A stretch of DNA of 64,000 bases from Nostocoides sp. F2B08 (GCF_009184895.1 NZ_WESE01000004.1:496001-560000), one strand, 5' to 3'. Positions 52,313 through 61,304 are shown, numbered from the stretch's first letter. Made by a program: numbers and translations. The notes: generated by a model not told the origin, from the sequence alone.

Positions 52313-52483
52313 GGCTCGCCCCATGCGACGTGCCGACGATCGGGCTGATGGCTCGCGCCGAACTGGGAGAGAGGCACCCATCGCGGAGGGGCACGGCAAG
52401 GTGGCCGCAAGGAGCTGCCCCCGCGTCAGACGTCGTCGCAGATCAGCGGCCCGGCGAGGGTTCCGCGGACGGCGCGCACCGCA

Positions 52484-52489
52484 TACGGT
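52484..52489 (+). promoter_or_regulatory. -10 element of a leaderless promoter (TACGGT)
   Basis: Ends 6 nt before ATG 52496 of the copper-binding protein gene; no ribosome site. Confidence 0.48.
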
Positions 52490-52495
52490 CGCCGG

Positions 52496-52885
52496 ATGGA
52501 CATCCTCAGCACCCACCCGAGCAAGGACACCTTCGACCTGGCACAGCTGCGAGCCGCGATCGACGCGGCGAGCGCCTGCGCCACCACCTGCGCGAGCTGC
52601 GCCGACGCCTGCCTGCACGAGGACGACCCGAAGTCGATGACCCGCTGCATCGACCTGTGCACCCAGTGCGCGGCCATCTGCCGGACCACCGCCGAGATCC
52701 TCTCCCGCCCCGGCCCCAACGGTGACAGCTGGCGCTCGATCGTCGAGGCATGTATCGCCGCCTGCCGCGAGTGCGCCGACGAGTGCGATCAGCACGCCGG
52801 TCACCACGAGCACTGCCGGATCTGCGCCGAGGAGTGCCGCCGCTGCGCCGACGCGTGCGAGGCCCTGCTCGGCGTCGCCGACTGA
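52496..52885 (+). CDS. Four-helix bundle copper-binding (Csp/DUF326-like) protein
   Basis: 129 residues with about 17 Cys in helical spacing: CATTCASCADACL, CIDLCTQCAAICR, CIAACRECADECD, CRICAEECRRCADAC. This is the DUF326 four-helix pattern of Csp proteins, whose bundle core stores many Cu(I) ions. No signal peptide, so the cytosolic (Csp3-like) type. Start ATG 52496 by the leaderless -10. Followed by a strong terminator, so it is a single-gene unit. Confidence 0.88.
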   Translation: MDILSTHPSKDTFDLAQLRAAIDAASACATTCASCADACLHEDDPKSMTRCIDLCTQCAAICRTTAEILSRPGPNGDSWRSIVEACIAACRECADECDQHAGHHEHCRICAEECRRCADACEALLGVAD

Positions 52886-52894
52886 GCGGGGCCC

Positions 52895-52928
52895 TGGCCC
52901 TCCTTCCCCCCACCCGGAAGGAGGGCCA
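52895..52928. terminator. Hairpin terminator
   Basis: Perfect 13-bp arms (TGGCCCTCCTTCC at 52895-52907 and its complement at 52916-52928) with an 8-nt loop, 10 bp after the copper-binding protein stop. Confidence 0.78.
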
Positions 52929-53018
52929 CCTCTGCCGCAGGGGACCCACGGCCGGCGCACCACATTCAACGGGACCACCCGAAGCGGGTGAAGCCGAAAC
53001 GCCCGTCTCCGCACACTT

Positions 53019-53123
53019 CCGTACCGCCCTGAGCACGACCCCCGCACGGACCCGTACAAGTCCGTACACCGAACGAACGACCCCTTTTGTCACCGTTGCC
53101 CCCACCTGAGCCCGAGGCCGTAC
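53019..53123. promoter_or_regulatory. Repeated CCGTAC words upstream of the STAND-WD40 gene
   Basis: CCGTAC occurs at 53019, 53052, 53062 and 53118. A CGGAC...GTCCG dyad (53047-53051, 53060-53064) spans the middle pair. Possible operator for the HTH protein encoded next. Confidence 0.38.
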
Positions 53124-53124
53124 C

Positions 53125-53130
53125 TATATT
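53125..53130 (+). promoter_or_regulatory. -10 element of a leaderless promoter (TATATT)
   Basis: Near-consensus hexamer ending 6 nt before ATG 53137; no ribosome site. Confidence 0.58.
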
Positions 53131-53136
53131 GCGCGC

Positions 53137-56100
53137 ATGGGTGGAACCACGGGGGGTATGCCGATGACGAGCGACGGCGCCACATCGGGTATGCCGTTCG
53201 ACCCGGCCGAGATCGACTCGCCTGCGGCCTTCGCCGACCTCCTCACCGAGGCGCGACTGCGGGCGGGAATGTCGATCAGGGACGTCTCTCGGCGGACCGA
53301 GGTGCCGGTCAGCACCCTCGGCGGCTACTTCGGCGGACGCCATCTGCCTCCGCCCAACCGTCCCGAGGCGCTCCGTGAGCTCCTCGCGGCCATCCGGGTT
53401 CCGGAGAAGGACCACGACCGGTGGCTCGCCGCGCTCCGTCGCGCCGCCAAGGGCAGGCGCACCCCCGCCCCCACGGTCAGCACCCCGTACCCCGGACTGC
53501 GGCCGTACGGCACGGACGACGCCGCCACCTTCTTCGGCCGGGAGCGCGCGACCGCCGACCTGACTCGCCTCGTCCACCGGGCACGCACGGAGTCCGACAC
53601 CCCGCTCGTCGTCGTCACCGGCGCGAGCGGCTCCGGCAAGTCGTCGTTGCTGCGGGCCGGACTGGCACCCGCCCTCACCGGCTGGCACGTCGTCGTGCTG
53701 GAGGTCGGCGACGATCCGGCGGGGAGTCTCGACCGCATACCCGATCCGGCGGAGGACGCCGTCGGGCTCTGCCTCGTCGTCGACCAGGCCGAGCGGCTCT
53801 GGTCGACGACGGATGCCATGGGTCGCGCCGAGTTCCTCGAGCGCCTCACCGCGTGGGCGCGACCCACCTCCGCCGCGGCTCCTCCCGATGACGCACCACC
53901 GCGCCCGACCCGCCCGCGGGTGGCCGTCATCGGACTGCGCGCCGACTTCTACGCCCAGGCAGCCGAGCACGAGACCCTGCGCACGGCGCTGCAGACCAGC
54001 CATTACATCGTCGCTCCGCTCACGGCCACCGAGCTCGCCGAGGTGATCGTCGAGCCCGCCAAGCTCGCCGGCGCCACCGTCAGTCCGGACCTCGTGGCGG
54101 TCATCGTCGAGGAGTGCATGGCCTCGAGCGGCGGCGGGGCCAGCTTCCTGCCGCACCTCGCCCACTGCCTGTCGCGGATGTGGACCAAACGGCGGGGCGG
54201 CGAGCTCACCCTCGCGATGTACCGGGACTGCGGTGGGCTGCGCACGGTCATGCGGGAGTCCGCCGAGAGCGCCTGGCAGACCCTGTCGGAGGACCGGAGA
54301 CCGCTCGCCCGCCGGCTCCTGCTCGCCATGGTGCAGATCGACCCGGAGCTGCCCACGACCTCACGGGCCATCGCGCTGGACCCCCTTTCCCCGGGTGAGC
54401 GGGACATCCTTGCCGCCTTCACCGAGGCGCGGGTCGTCACCGTGTCGGAGGACTCGGCCTCCCTCTCGCACGAGACGCTCATCGCCGCCTGGCCGCGACT
54501 GCGCGAGTGGATCGAGGAGGACCATGAACGGCTCACCCTCGTCCGGTCGCTCGAGCGCGAGGCCGGCGAGTGGTCCTCCTCAGGGCGAGACGAGGACCTG
54601 CTGCTCCGAGGCTCCAGACTGGTCGCCTTCGAGGACCTCGCCGAGTCCGGCCAGACCTACATCGGCGCCACCGAGTCCGAGTTCCTCGCCGCCAGCCGGG
54701 TCGTCGCCGACCGTGCGGAGCAGGCCCGACGTCGCCGCGAGCGACAGACCACGGCGCTGCTCGTCGCCGCCTCCGTGCTGGCCCTGGCGGCGATCGTGGC
54801 GGTCATCGGATACGTCACGGCGAACCGCAACCTCGGACTCGAGCGCGACGCCGCCGCATCCCGCCAGCTCGCAGTGCTCGCCTCGCAGGCCGGCGAGTCG
54901 AACCAGAGCGCCGGCATCGGCCTGGCCCTGTCCGCCCTGCGCACGGCAGACACCCTCGAGGCCCGCTCGGCGCTGATCTCCACCTCCCTGCTCGGCGAGG
55001 TGACCCGCTTCGCCGGGCCGGTCGGGCACCGTGTCGTGGCCACCTCGCCAGACGGCACGGTCATGGCGGTGGCCGGGGCGGACCGCTCGATCCTCCTCTA
55101 CGACGCCTCCGGAGAGGCACTCACCGAGATGGGGTCCGTCGCCGCGCCAGGCGGCGACGGCGACATCGTCTTCGCGCTCGAGTTCTCGCCCGACGGCCGC
55201 ACCCTCGCGTCCGGCGGAACGGGTGGCGTCGTCCGGCTCGTCGACGTGTCCGACCCCCGCGCGCCCGCCGCCGGTCCCGAGGTCGGCACCGACGGCACCG
55301 TGTATGCGCTGGCCTGGTCGGGCGGGTCCGACCTGCTCGCCGGGACCCAGAACCCGAACGTGCTGCGGTGGCGCCACGAGGGTGACACCCTCACCCCGTT
55401 GGCGCCCCTGCCGACCGAGAGCGCCGTCCTCGCCCTCGCGACGCGGAGCAGCACCGTCGCCGCCGGCGACGAGGGCGGCGTGGTCACGCTCTGGACGGTC
55501 GACGGGAACGATGCCACCGAGACGGCGCGCGCCAGTATCGGGGCCGGCGGCATTCCCGCCGTCGCGATCGAGGACTCAGGCGACCTGCTCGTGGGTGGGC
55601 GCGACCGCATCCTCAGGCGGATTCCCGTGGGCGAGGACCTCGGCGAAGCCACCGAGCTCCTCCGCTTCGGTTCGTGGGTCAACGCGATCGCCACCACGGA
55701 AGGCTTCGTCGCGGCCGGGTCGTCGGACTCGACCGTGCGGGTGCTGCGCTCGGCGGACGACACCACCGGCTCCGAGCTGCCCTTCGCCGCTCCGGTCACC
55801 GCTGTGCGCCCCCTCGCCCAGTCCCGGCTCGCCGTGAGCCTGACCAACGGCGAGACGCACGTCGTCGACCTGAGCCGGGCGCGGGTCTTTCCCGGACCGG
55901 GGAACGTCTTCACGACCCGCTACTCGGCCGACGGCGAGCGGCTGCTCGTCGTGCCCGGGACGGTCAACCGGGCCTCGGTCTACGACACGTCGGTGCCGGG
56001 CGAGCCCAGCCTCCTCACGACGATCGAGGGCGACGACGAGGCCGGCTTCCACGGCGTCGGCGCGATCAGCCCCGACGGCGGCCTCGTGGTCGTCGCCCGC

Positions 56101-56913
56101 CGGGACGGGGTCGTGCTCGGGTTCGACCTCACGGGGGCGGGCGAGCCCCGGCGGGTCTTCTCGCTGCCCGTGAGCGACCAGATGCCGGAGCAGCTGGCGT
56201 TCTCACCGAGCGGCGGCTACTTCGTCGTCGGCGGCGACGACCAGCAGGTGCACGTCGTCTCGCTCGTCGGCGGGGAGGCAGTCGTCGAGGCCTCCTTGGA
56301 CGGGCCGGACAACTACGTGCTCGGCGTCGCGATCGCGCCCGACGACTCGACCATCGCGGCCGCGAGCCTGGACGGTTCCCTCCACCGGTGGGCCCGCTCG
56401 GACGAGGGGTGGGAGGCGATCGCGCCGATCGAGGTCGGCAGCCAGCTCCTGACCGTCGCCTTCCATCCCGACGGCGACCTGCTCGCCGCCTCCGGGACCG
56501 ACCGGATCGTGCGGGTCTGGGATGTGCGCGACCCGGGCGCACCCGAGCTGCTCGAGGAGCTGGCCGGTCCGGACAACGAGGTCTACCAGCTCGGCTACTC
56601 GCGCGAGGGAGAGCTGGCTGCCGCCTCGCTCGACCAGACGGTGACCACCTGGTCCAGCACCGGCTCGGGGGCCGACGTGAGCCACGTCAAGGAGTTCGTC
56701 CTGCGGCCCGGATCAGGCGCGTTGTTCGCCGTGGACTGGCGTCCCGGCGGCGACGAGCTGGTCGCCGGCGGCGTCGACGGCGCGGTGCACATCTGGGACA
56801 CCGACCTCGCCCAGATCCGCGATCAGGTATGCGGTGGTGGCGGCGACCTCCTCGGTCCCGACGAGTGGGAGCGCCTCGTCGGCGGACTCGAGTTCCGGCC
56901 GCCCTGTGGGTGA
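53137..56913 (+). CDS. HTH - STAND NTPase - transmembrane - WD40 repeat protein
   Basis: 1258 residues. Order: an XRE-like HTH (about 28-105: LTEARLRAGMSIRDVSRRTE, VPVSTLGGYFGGRHLPPP), then an nSTAND1-type NTPase (PYPGLRPYGTDDAATFFGRE; Walker A GASGSGKSS at 162-170; Walker B GLCLVVDQAE). One membrane span follows (about 540-560) and then a long beta-propeller region (about 610-1250) with WD40 strands such as FSPDGRTLASGG and FHPDGDLLAASGTDRIVRVW. The propeller would lie outside or at the membrane and could sense a ligand. Actinobacteria carry many such proteins with unknown targets; a defence role is possible but not shown. Preceded by a -10 6 nt from the ATG. Confidence 0.87.
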   Translation: MGGTTGGMPMTSDGATSGMPFDPAEIDSPAAFADLLTEARLRAGMSIRDVSRRTEVPVSTLGGYFGGRHLPPPNRPEALRELLAAIRVPEKDHDRWLAALRRAAKGRRTPAPTVSTPYPGLRPYGTDDAATFFGRERATADLTRLVHRARTESDTPLVVVTGASGSGKSSLLRAGLAPALTGWHVVVLEVGDDPAGSLDRIPDPAEDAVGLCLVVDQAERLWSTTDAMGRAEFLERLTAWARPTSAAAPPDDAPPRPTRPRVAVIGLRADFYAQAAEHETLRTALQTSHYIVAPLTATELAEVIVEPAKLAGATVSPDLVAVIVEECMASSGGGASFLPHLAHCLSRMWTKRRGGELTLAMYRDCGGLRTVMRESAESAWQTLSEDRRPLARRLLLAMVQIDPELPTTSRAIALDPLSPGERDILAAFTEARVVTVSEDSASLSHETLIAAWPRLREWIEEDHERLTLVRSLEREAGEWSSSGRDEDLLLRGSRLVAFEDLAESGQTYIGATESEFLAASRVVADRAEQARRRRERQTTALLVAASVLALAAIVAVIGYVTANRNLGLERDAAASRQLAVLASQAGESNQSAGIGLALSALRTADTLEARSALISTSLLGEVTRFAGPVGHRVVATSPDGTVMAVAGADRSILLYDASGEALTEMGSVAAPGGDGDIVFALEFSPDGRTLASGGTGGVVRLVDVSDPRAPAAGPEVGTDGTVYALAWSGGSDLLAGTQNPNVLRWRHEGDTLTPLAPLPTESAVLALATRSSTVAAGDEGGVVTLWTVDGNDATETARASIGAGGIPAVAIEDSGDLLVGGRDRILRRIPVGEDLGEATELLRFGSWVNAIATTEGFVAAGSSDSTVRVLRSADDTTGSELPFAAPVTAVRPLAQSRLAVSLTNGETHVVDLSRARVFPGPGNVFTTRYSADGERLLVVPGTVNRASVYDTSVPGEPSLLTTIEGDDEAGFHGVGAISPDGGLVVVARRDGVVLGFDLTGAGEPRRVFSLPVSDQMPEQLAFSPSGGYFVVGGDDQQVHVVSLVGGEAVVEASLDGPDNYVLGVAIAPDDSTIAAASLDGSLHRWARSDEGWEAIAPIEVGSQLLTVAFHPDGDLLAASGTDRIVRVWDVRDPGAPELLEELAGPDNEVYQLGYSREGELAAASLDQTVTTWSSTGSGADVSHVKEFVLRPGSGALFAVDWRPGGDELVAGGVDGAVHIWDTDLAQIRDQVCGGGGDLLGPDEWERLVGGLEFRPPCG

Positions 56914-57038
56914 GGGGACGGGGGCTGTCTCGTCGGGCACATCCGCCCGCCGACCTGCGGACTGAGGCGTATACCGGAGGTGGAGACGACCTCTCCCGCC
57001 GTGCCCCGTGGCACGACGAGTCGATGGAGGTGACGGTC

Positions 57039-57503
57039 ATGACAACCCTGCACCACCGCCCCAGCCGGGTGTCGGCGAGCCGGGGCCTGAACGCTCTGGG
57101 CACCTTCCTCGTCGCCCTGCCTCTCCTGGGCGGTGTGGCCGGCCTGCTGCTCGCGCTCACCGGTCGGTTCGGCGGACCGGACAATGCCCTCACGGCGGCG
57201 TGGTACATCCCCGCGGCGATGGCGGTGTCGGCGCTGCTCGGCGCGGCGCTCCTGCTCGTCGTGCACCGGCACGACCACTGGCTCAGGCCCATGGCGCTCT
57301 GGTCGGCGCTCGCCGTGGGCGGCTGGGTCTTCGCGATGGGGTCCGCGCAGATCACCGGACTGGCGCAGTCCGAGACGATCGAGCACGCGACGCTCGCGAA
57401 GGGTCTCCTCTTGGCAGGCTTGGCGGTCTATCTCGTCGCGCTGGTCGCCCTCACGGTCGTCGGCGTGCGTGCGAGCGCACCGCCCGAGGACGACTGGTAC
57501 TGA
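57039..57503 (+). CDS. Four-span membrane protein of unknown function
   Basis: 154 residues with four hydrophobic helices (about 22-45, 62-82, 90-108, 122-145). A short basic N-terminus (TTLHHRPSRVSASRG) puts it inside. Start ATG 57039 was chosen over ATG 57024 because GGAGG lies 8 nt upstream. No recognised family. It stands 125 bp after the STAND gene and 144 bp before the tmsA-like gene. Confidence 0.7.
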   Translation: MTTLHHRPSRVSASRGLNALGTFLVALPLLGGVAGLLLALTGRFGGPDNALTAAWYIPAAMAVSALLGAALLLVVHRHDHWLRPMALWSALAVGGWVFAMGSAQITGLAQSETIEHATLAKGLLLAGLAVYLVALVALTVVGVRASAPPEDDWY

Positions 57504-57635
57504 GCGGAGCGATCGGACCTCCGGCCGTGGGGCTGGCGTGACGACGCCGACGCCGGTCCCTCACCGAGCAGTTCTTCACCTCGCGGTCACCGGTTGTACG
57601 ACGTTTGTCCTAGGCGCATCGTCCCAGGTGAGGCG

Positions 57636-57641
57636 TACTCT
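57636..57641 (+). promoter_or_regulatory. -10 element of a leaderless promoter (TACTCT)
   Basis: Ends 6 nt before GTG 57648 of the tmsA-like gene. Confidence 0.48.
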
Positions 57642-57647
57642 CGAAGG

Positions 57648-59045
57648 GTGAGTACGGTGGGCTACCACGAGGGTGTCGGGCGACTGCTGGACAGCTACCT
57701 CGCGGTGCCCGAGGGTGAGCCGGTCCGTCTCGCCAAACGAACCTCCAACCTCTTCCGCTCACGGTCCGGGTCCACGAGGCCCGGACTCGACGTCTCCGGC
57801 CTGACCGGCGTGATCGACATCGACCCGGAGCGGCGCACCGCCGATGTCGCCGGGATGTGCACCTACGAGGACCTCGTCGCCGCCACCCTCCCGCACGGCC
57901 TGACCCCGCTGGTCGTGCCGCAGCTCAAGACGATCACGCTCGGCGGCGCCGTCACCGGGCTGGGGATCGAGTCCACCTCGTTCCGCAACGGCCTGCCGCA
58001 CGAGTCAATGCTCGAGCTCGACGTCCTGACCGGCGCGGGTGAGGTCGTGACGGCCTCACCCGAAGGTGAGCACGCCGACCTGTTCCGCGGCTTCCCGAAC
58101 TCCTACGGCAGTCTCGGCTACGCGACCCGGCTGAGGATCGAGCTCGAGCCGGTCCGCTCCAGGGTCGCACTCCGGCACTACCGGTTCGGCGACCTCGGCG
58201 AGCTCCTCGACGCGGTGGGTCGGATCGTGGCGAGCCGCGAGTGGGAGGGCCAGCCGGTCGACTACCTCGACGGGGTCGTGTTCACCGCCGACGAGTCCTA
58301 CCTGGCCCTCGGCCGGCGCAGCGACGAGGCGGGCGCGACGAGCGACTATACGAAGGACCGCATCTACTACCGCTCGATCCAGCACGACGTGGCCACCCCC
58401 AAGCACGACCTCCTCACCACCCACGACTACCTCTGGCGATGGGACACGGACTGGTTCTGGTGCTCTCGCGCGTTCGGCGCGCAGAACCCCCGCCTCCGAA
58501 GGGTCTGGCCGCGGCGGCTCCTGCGCTCGAGCGTGTACTGGCGGCTCGTCGCTCTCGACCACCGCTTCGGGATCGCCGACCGCATCGAGGCAAGGAACGG
58601 CCGACCCCCTCGCGAGCGCGTCGTCCAGGACGTCGAGATCCCGCTCGAGCGCACCGAGGAGTTCCTCCGGTGGTTCCTCGACGAGGTCCCGATCGAGCCG
58701 ATCTGGCTGTGTCCGCTGCGGCTCCGCGAGGTGCCCGGGGATCCGCTGGCGTCCCTGGGGCAGCCGTGGAGCCTCTACCCACTGCGACGCGGCGAGACCT
58801 ACGTCAACGTCGGCTTCTGGTCCACGGTCCCCGCCACGCCCGGCGAGCCCGGCGCCACGAACCGGCGCATCGAGGCCGCGGTCGGCGCGCTCGGCGGACA
58901 CAAGTCGCTCTATTCCGACAGTTACTACGACGAGGACACCTTCGACCGGCTCTACGGCGGCGCCGAGCTCGCCGACCTCAAGGAGCGCTACGACCCGAAG
59001 GCACGCCTCCTCGACCTCTACAGCAAGGCGGTGCGCAGACGATGA
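57648..59045 (+). CDS. tmsA: FAD-dependent oxidoreductase, TmsA/BfaA-like (10-methyl fatty acid synthesis)
   Basis: 465 residues from GTG 57648. FAD_binding_4 core: VAGMCTYEDLVAATLPHGLT, VPQLKTITLGGAVTGLGIES, and the NSYGSLGYATRLRIEL segment. In the 10-methyl branched fatty acid pathway this enzyme reduces the 10-methylene acyl chain made by the partner methyltransferase. The pairing with the next gene (4-bp ATGA overlap) supports this assignment over a generic oxidase. A third gene (tmsC) seen in some genomes is not present here. Confidence 0.83.
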   Translation: MSTVGYHEGVGRLLDSYLAVPEGEPVRLAKRTSNLFRSRSGSTRPGLDVSGLTGVIDIDPERRTADVAGMCTYEDLVAATLPHGLTPLVVPQLKTITLGGAVTGLGIESTSFRNGLPHESMLELDVLTGAGEVVTASPEGEHADLFRGFPNSYGSLGYATRLRIELEPVRSRVALRHYRFGDLGELLDAVGRIVASREWEGQPVDYLDGVVFTADESYLALGRRSDEAGATSDYTKDRIYYRSIQHDVATPKHDLLTTHDYLWRWDTDWFWCSRAFGAQNPRLRRVWPRRLLRSSVYWRLVALDHRFGIADRIEARNGRPPRERVVQDVEIPLERTEEFLRWFLDEVPIEPIWLCPLRLREVPGDPLASLGQPWSLYPLRRGETYVNVGFWSTVPATPGEPGATNRRIEAAVGALGGHKSLYSDSYYDEDTFDRLYGGAELADLKERYDPKARLLDLYSKAVRRR

Positions 59046-60328
59046 CGGCAGTGACATCCACCGAGACGATGACCCTCGGTCAGGTGGTCGAGGAGTTCAC
59101 GGGAGGGACGATGCCGGTGCGGTTCACCGCCTACGACGGCTCGACCGCCGGTCCGGACGAGGCACCGTACGGCCTGGACCTGAAGACGCCCCGGGGCGCC
59201 GCATACCTCGCGACGGCCCCGAGCGACCTCGGTCTGGCGCGTGCCTACGTCGCCGGCGACCTCGACCCGGTCGGCGTCCATCCGGGTGACCCGTACGACC
59301 TGCTCGTCGAGCTCAAGAACATGCACTTCGAGCCGCCGACACCGGCGCGGGCGCTCACCCTGATCAAGGCTCTCGGCCTGCGGGGGATCGTCCCACCCGA
59401 GCCGCCGCCGCAGGAGAGCCTTCCGCGCTGGCGGCGGATCGCGGAGGGTATGCGGCACAACCTCCGTCGTGACGCCGCCGCCATCCACCACCACTATGAC
59501 GTCTCGAACCGGTTCTACGAGCGGGTGCTGGGCCCGTCGATGACGTACACCTGTGCGGTCTACCCGATCCCGCGGGCCTCTCTCGAGGAGGCGCAGGAGA
59601 ACAAGTACCGGCTGATCTTCGACAAGCTCGGCCTCTCGGCCGGGTACCGCCTGCTCGACATCGGCTGCGGCTGGGGCGGGATGGTGCGGTATGCGGCGGC
59701 TCGCGGAGTGCGCGTGCTCGGCGTGACCCTGTCGGCGCAGCAGGCGCAGTGGGCGCAGCAGCGGATCCGCGAGGAAGGGCTCGAGGACCTCGCCGAGGTG
59801 CGGCACGCGGACTACCGGTCCGTCACCGAGACGGGCTTCGACGCTGTCTCGTCGATCGGGCTCACCGAGCACATCGGGGTGCGCAACTACCCGGCGTACT
59901 TCGGCTTCATCCGCGACCGGCTGCGCGAGGGCGGCATGCTGCTCAACCACTGCATCACCCGACCGCACAACCGGCGCCAGGAGACCGGGGCGTTCATCGA
60001 CCGCTACGTCTTCCCCGACGGCGAGCTCACCGGGTCGGGCCGGATCATCAGCGACGCCCAGGACTCGGGCCTCGAGGTGCTGCACACCGAGAACCTCCGA
60101 CCGCACTACGCCCTCACGCTCGCCGCCTGGTGCCGCAACCTCGTCGAGAACTGGGACGACTGCGTCGCCGAGGTCGGCGAGGGCACGGCGCGGGTCTGGG
60201 GGTTGTACATGGCGGGCTCCCGGCTCGGCTTCGAGCTCGGCGACGTCCAGCTGCACCACGTGCTGGCAGCGAAGACGTGCCGCCACTCCAGCGCCGAGAT
60301 CCCGCTCCGACCGTGGTGGGAGGACTGA
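59042..60328 (+). CDS. tmsB: SAM-dependent methyltransferase, TmsB/BfaB-like (cyclopropane synthase family)
   Basis: 428 residues. After an N-terminal CFA-type domain with HHHYDVSNRFYERVLGPSMT, the SAM-binding motif LLDIGCGWGGMVRYAA (about 200-215) and LTEHIGVRNYPAYF with the catalytic region follow. Adds a methylene at C10 of oleoyl phospholipids using SAM (10-methylstearate pathway). Coupled to the tmsA-like gene by 4-bp overlap. A plain cyclopropane synthase is the alternative; the FAD partner argues against it. Confidence 0.87.
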   Translation: MTAVTSTETMTLGQVVEEFTGGTMPVRFTAYDGSTAGPDEAPYGLDLKTPRGAAYLATAPSDLGLARAYVAGDLDPVGVHPGDPYDLLVELKNMHFEPPTPARALTLIKALGLRGIVPPEPPPQESLPRWRRIAEGMRHNLRRDAAAIHHHYDVSNRFYERVLGPSMTYTCAVYPIPRASLEEAQENKYRLIFDKLGLSAGYRLLDIGCGWGGMVRYAAARGVRVLGVTLSAQQAQWAQQRIREEGLEDLAEVRHADYRSVTETGFDAVSSIGLTEHIGVRNYPAYFGFIRDRLREGGMLLNHCITRPHNRRQETGAFIDRYVFPDGELTGSGRIISDAQDSGLEVLHTENLRPHYALTLAAWCRNLVENWDDCVAEVGEGTARVWGLYMAGSRLGFELGDVQLHHVLAAKTCRHSSAEIPLRPWWED

Positions 60329-60367
60329 GGTCGCGCTCCGGCTGGATCGCGACTTCAGCGACCGGTC

Positions 60368-61036
60368 ATGAACGTCGACCCGCTCCGCCTCGTCACCCCG
60401 GAGGAGCGCGTCGTCGCGATCAGTCTGCTGCGGCGGGCCGCCGAGAAGGGCAGGCTGAGCGACGCCGAGCTCCAGCGACGGCTCACCGCGGCCCGGCAGG
60501 CGCAGCTCGTCGGAGGTCTGGCCTTCGCCCTGGAGGGGATCGACCACTTCCCGTTCGACGCCCCGACGATCGAGTGGCCGACCTTGCCGGCACCACCGAC
60601 GTCCGTCGTGGCGGAGCAGAACGGTCGCAGACCCTCCGTGACGCTCGGCCACCGGCCCGAGGAACCCCTCACCGTCACGGCCGTGTTCCAGAGCGAGCGC
60701 ATCGGAGGCCCGTGGATCGTGCCGCCCTACCTGCGGCTGCAGGCCCTGCTGTCGTCGGTGAAGATCGACTGCCGCCGCGCCCATGCCGCCGCCTCGACGA
60801 TCGACGTCGAGGTCCGGGCGGGCACGATGACCGTCGTCGTGGTCGTCCCGCCCGGCTGGGGGGCCGTTGCCGGAGCCGTCTCGAGGGATCTCGGCACCCT
60901 GCGGCTCAAGGTTCCGCAGAGCCCTGCGAGCGGGTGCCCGGCCGTGGTGTTCCACGGCCGGCTCGGCATCACGACGCTTGTCGTGCGACACGAGAGCGCG
61001 TACGACCGCTGGCGTGACTCGCCCGAGGTGGTCTGA
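60368..61036 (+). CDS. DUF1707 domain protein
   Basis: 222 residues. The N-terminal ~50 residues (RLVTPEERVVAISLLRRAAE, KGRLSDAELQRRLTAARQAQ) are a DUF1707-like helical motif. The C-terminal half is a beta-sheet domain with repeated parallel strands (IDVEVRAGTMTVVVVVPPGW) resembling the cell-wall-stress (DUF2154-like) fold. No membrane span. 39 bp after tmsB; it may share that transcript. Confidence 0.78.
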   Translation: MNVDPLRLVTPEERVVAISLLRRAAEKGRLSDAELQRRLTAARQAQLVGGLAFALEGIDHFPFDAPTIEWPTLPAPPTSVVAEQNGRRPSVTLGHRPEEPLTVTAVFQSERIGGPWIVPPYLRLQALLSSVKIDCRRAHAAASTIDVEVRAGTMTVVVVVPPGWGAVAGAVSRDLGTLRLKVPQSPASGCPAVVFHGRLGITTLVVRHESAYDRWRDSPEVV

Positions 61037-61040
61037 GGCT

Positions 61041-61280
61041 TCAGCCGCGGTGGCGGCGCCCCTGGACGTGCCACATGCCGCCGAGCATGAGGAACACCAA
61101 CAGGATCGGCACCGCCACCCCGACCCCTGGTGAGTCCGTGATGAGGTAGGCGATGAACAGCAGGACGAGCCCGATCACGCCGATGACGAGCCAGGCGTTC
61201 CCGAACGTGCGCAGTGACTCGCTGCCCTGTTCCGGCGGATCCTCGTCGCCCGGGGCGACCTGCGGCTGCTGATCGCTCAT
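61041..61280 (-). CDS. Small two-span membrane protein
   Basis: 79 residues. An acidic soluble N-terminus (SDQQPQVAPGDEDPPEQ) precedes two hydrophobic helices (about 30-48 and 52-70) and a basic tail (QGRRHRG). ATG 61280 has a leaderless-type TACCGT 6 nt upstream. Convergent with the DUF1707 gene, 4 bp apart. Function unknown. Confidence 0.68.
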   Translation of the reverse strand: MSDQQPQVAPGDEDPPEQGSESLRTFGNAWLVIGVIGLVLLFIAYLITDSPGVGVAVPILLVFLMLGGMWHVQGRRHRG

Positions 61281-61286
61281 CACTCG

Positions 61287-61292
61287 ACGGTA
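61287..61292 (-). promoter_or_regulatory. -10 element of a leaderless promoter (TACCGT on minus strand)
   Basis: Ends 6 nt before ATG 61280. Confidence 0.42.
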
Positions 61293-61304
61293 GACCGCAT
61301 ACCC

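Noticed and set aside
53137-56913. Anti-phage Avs-type system
   Set aside because: The STAND core and sensor-like repeats fit, but the HTH-TM-WD40 layout is common in actinobacterial signalling proteins and no nuclease effector or other defence gene is adjacent.
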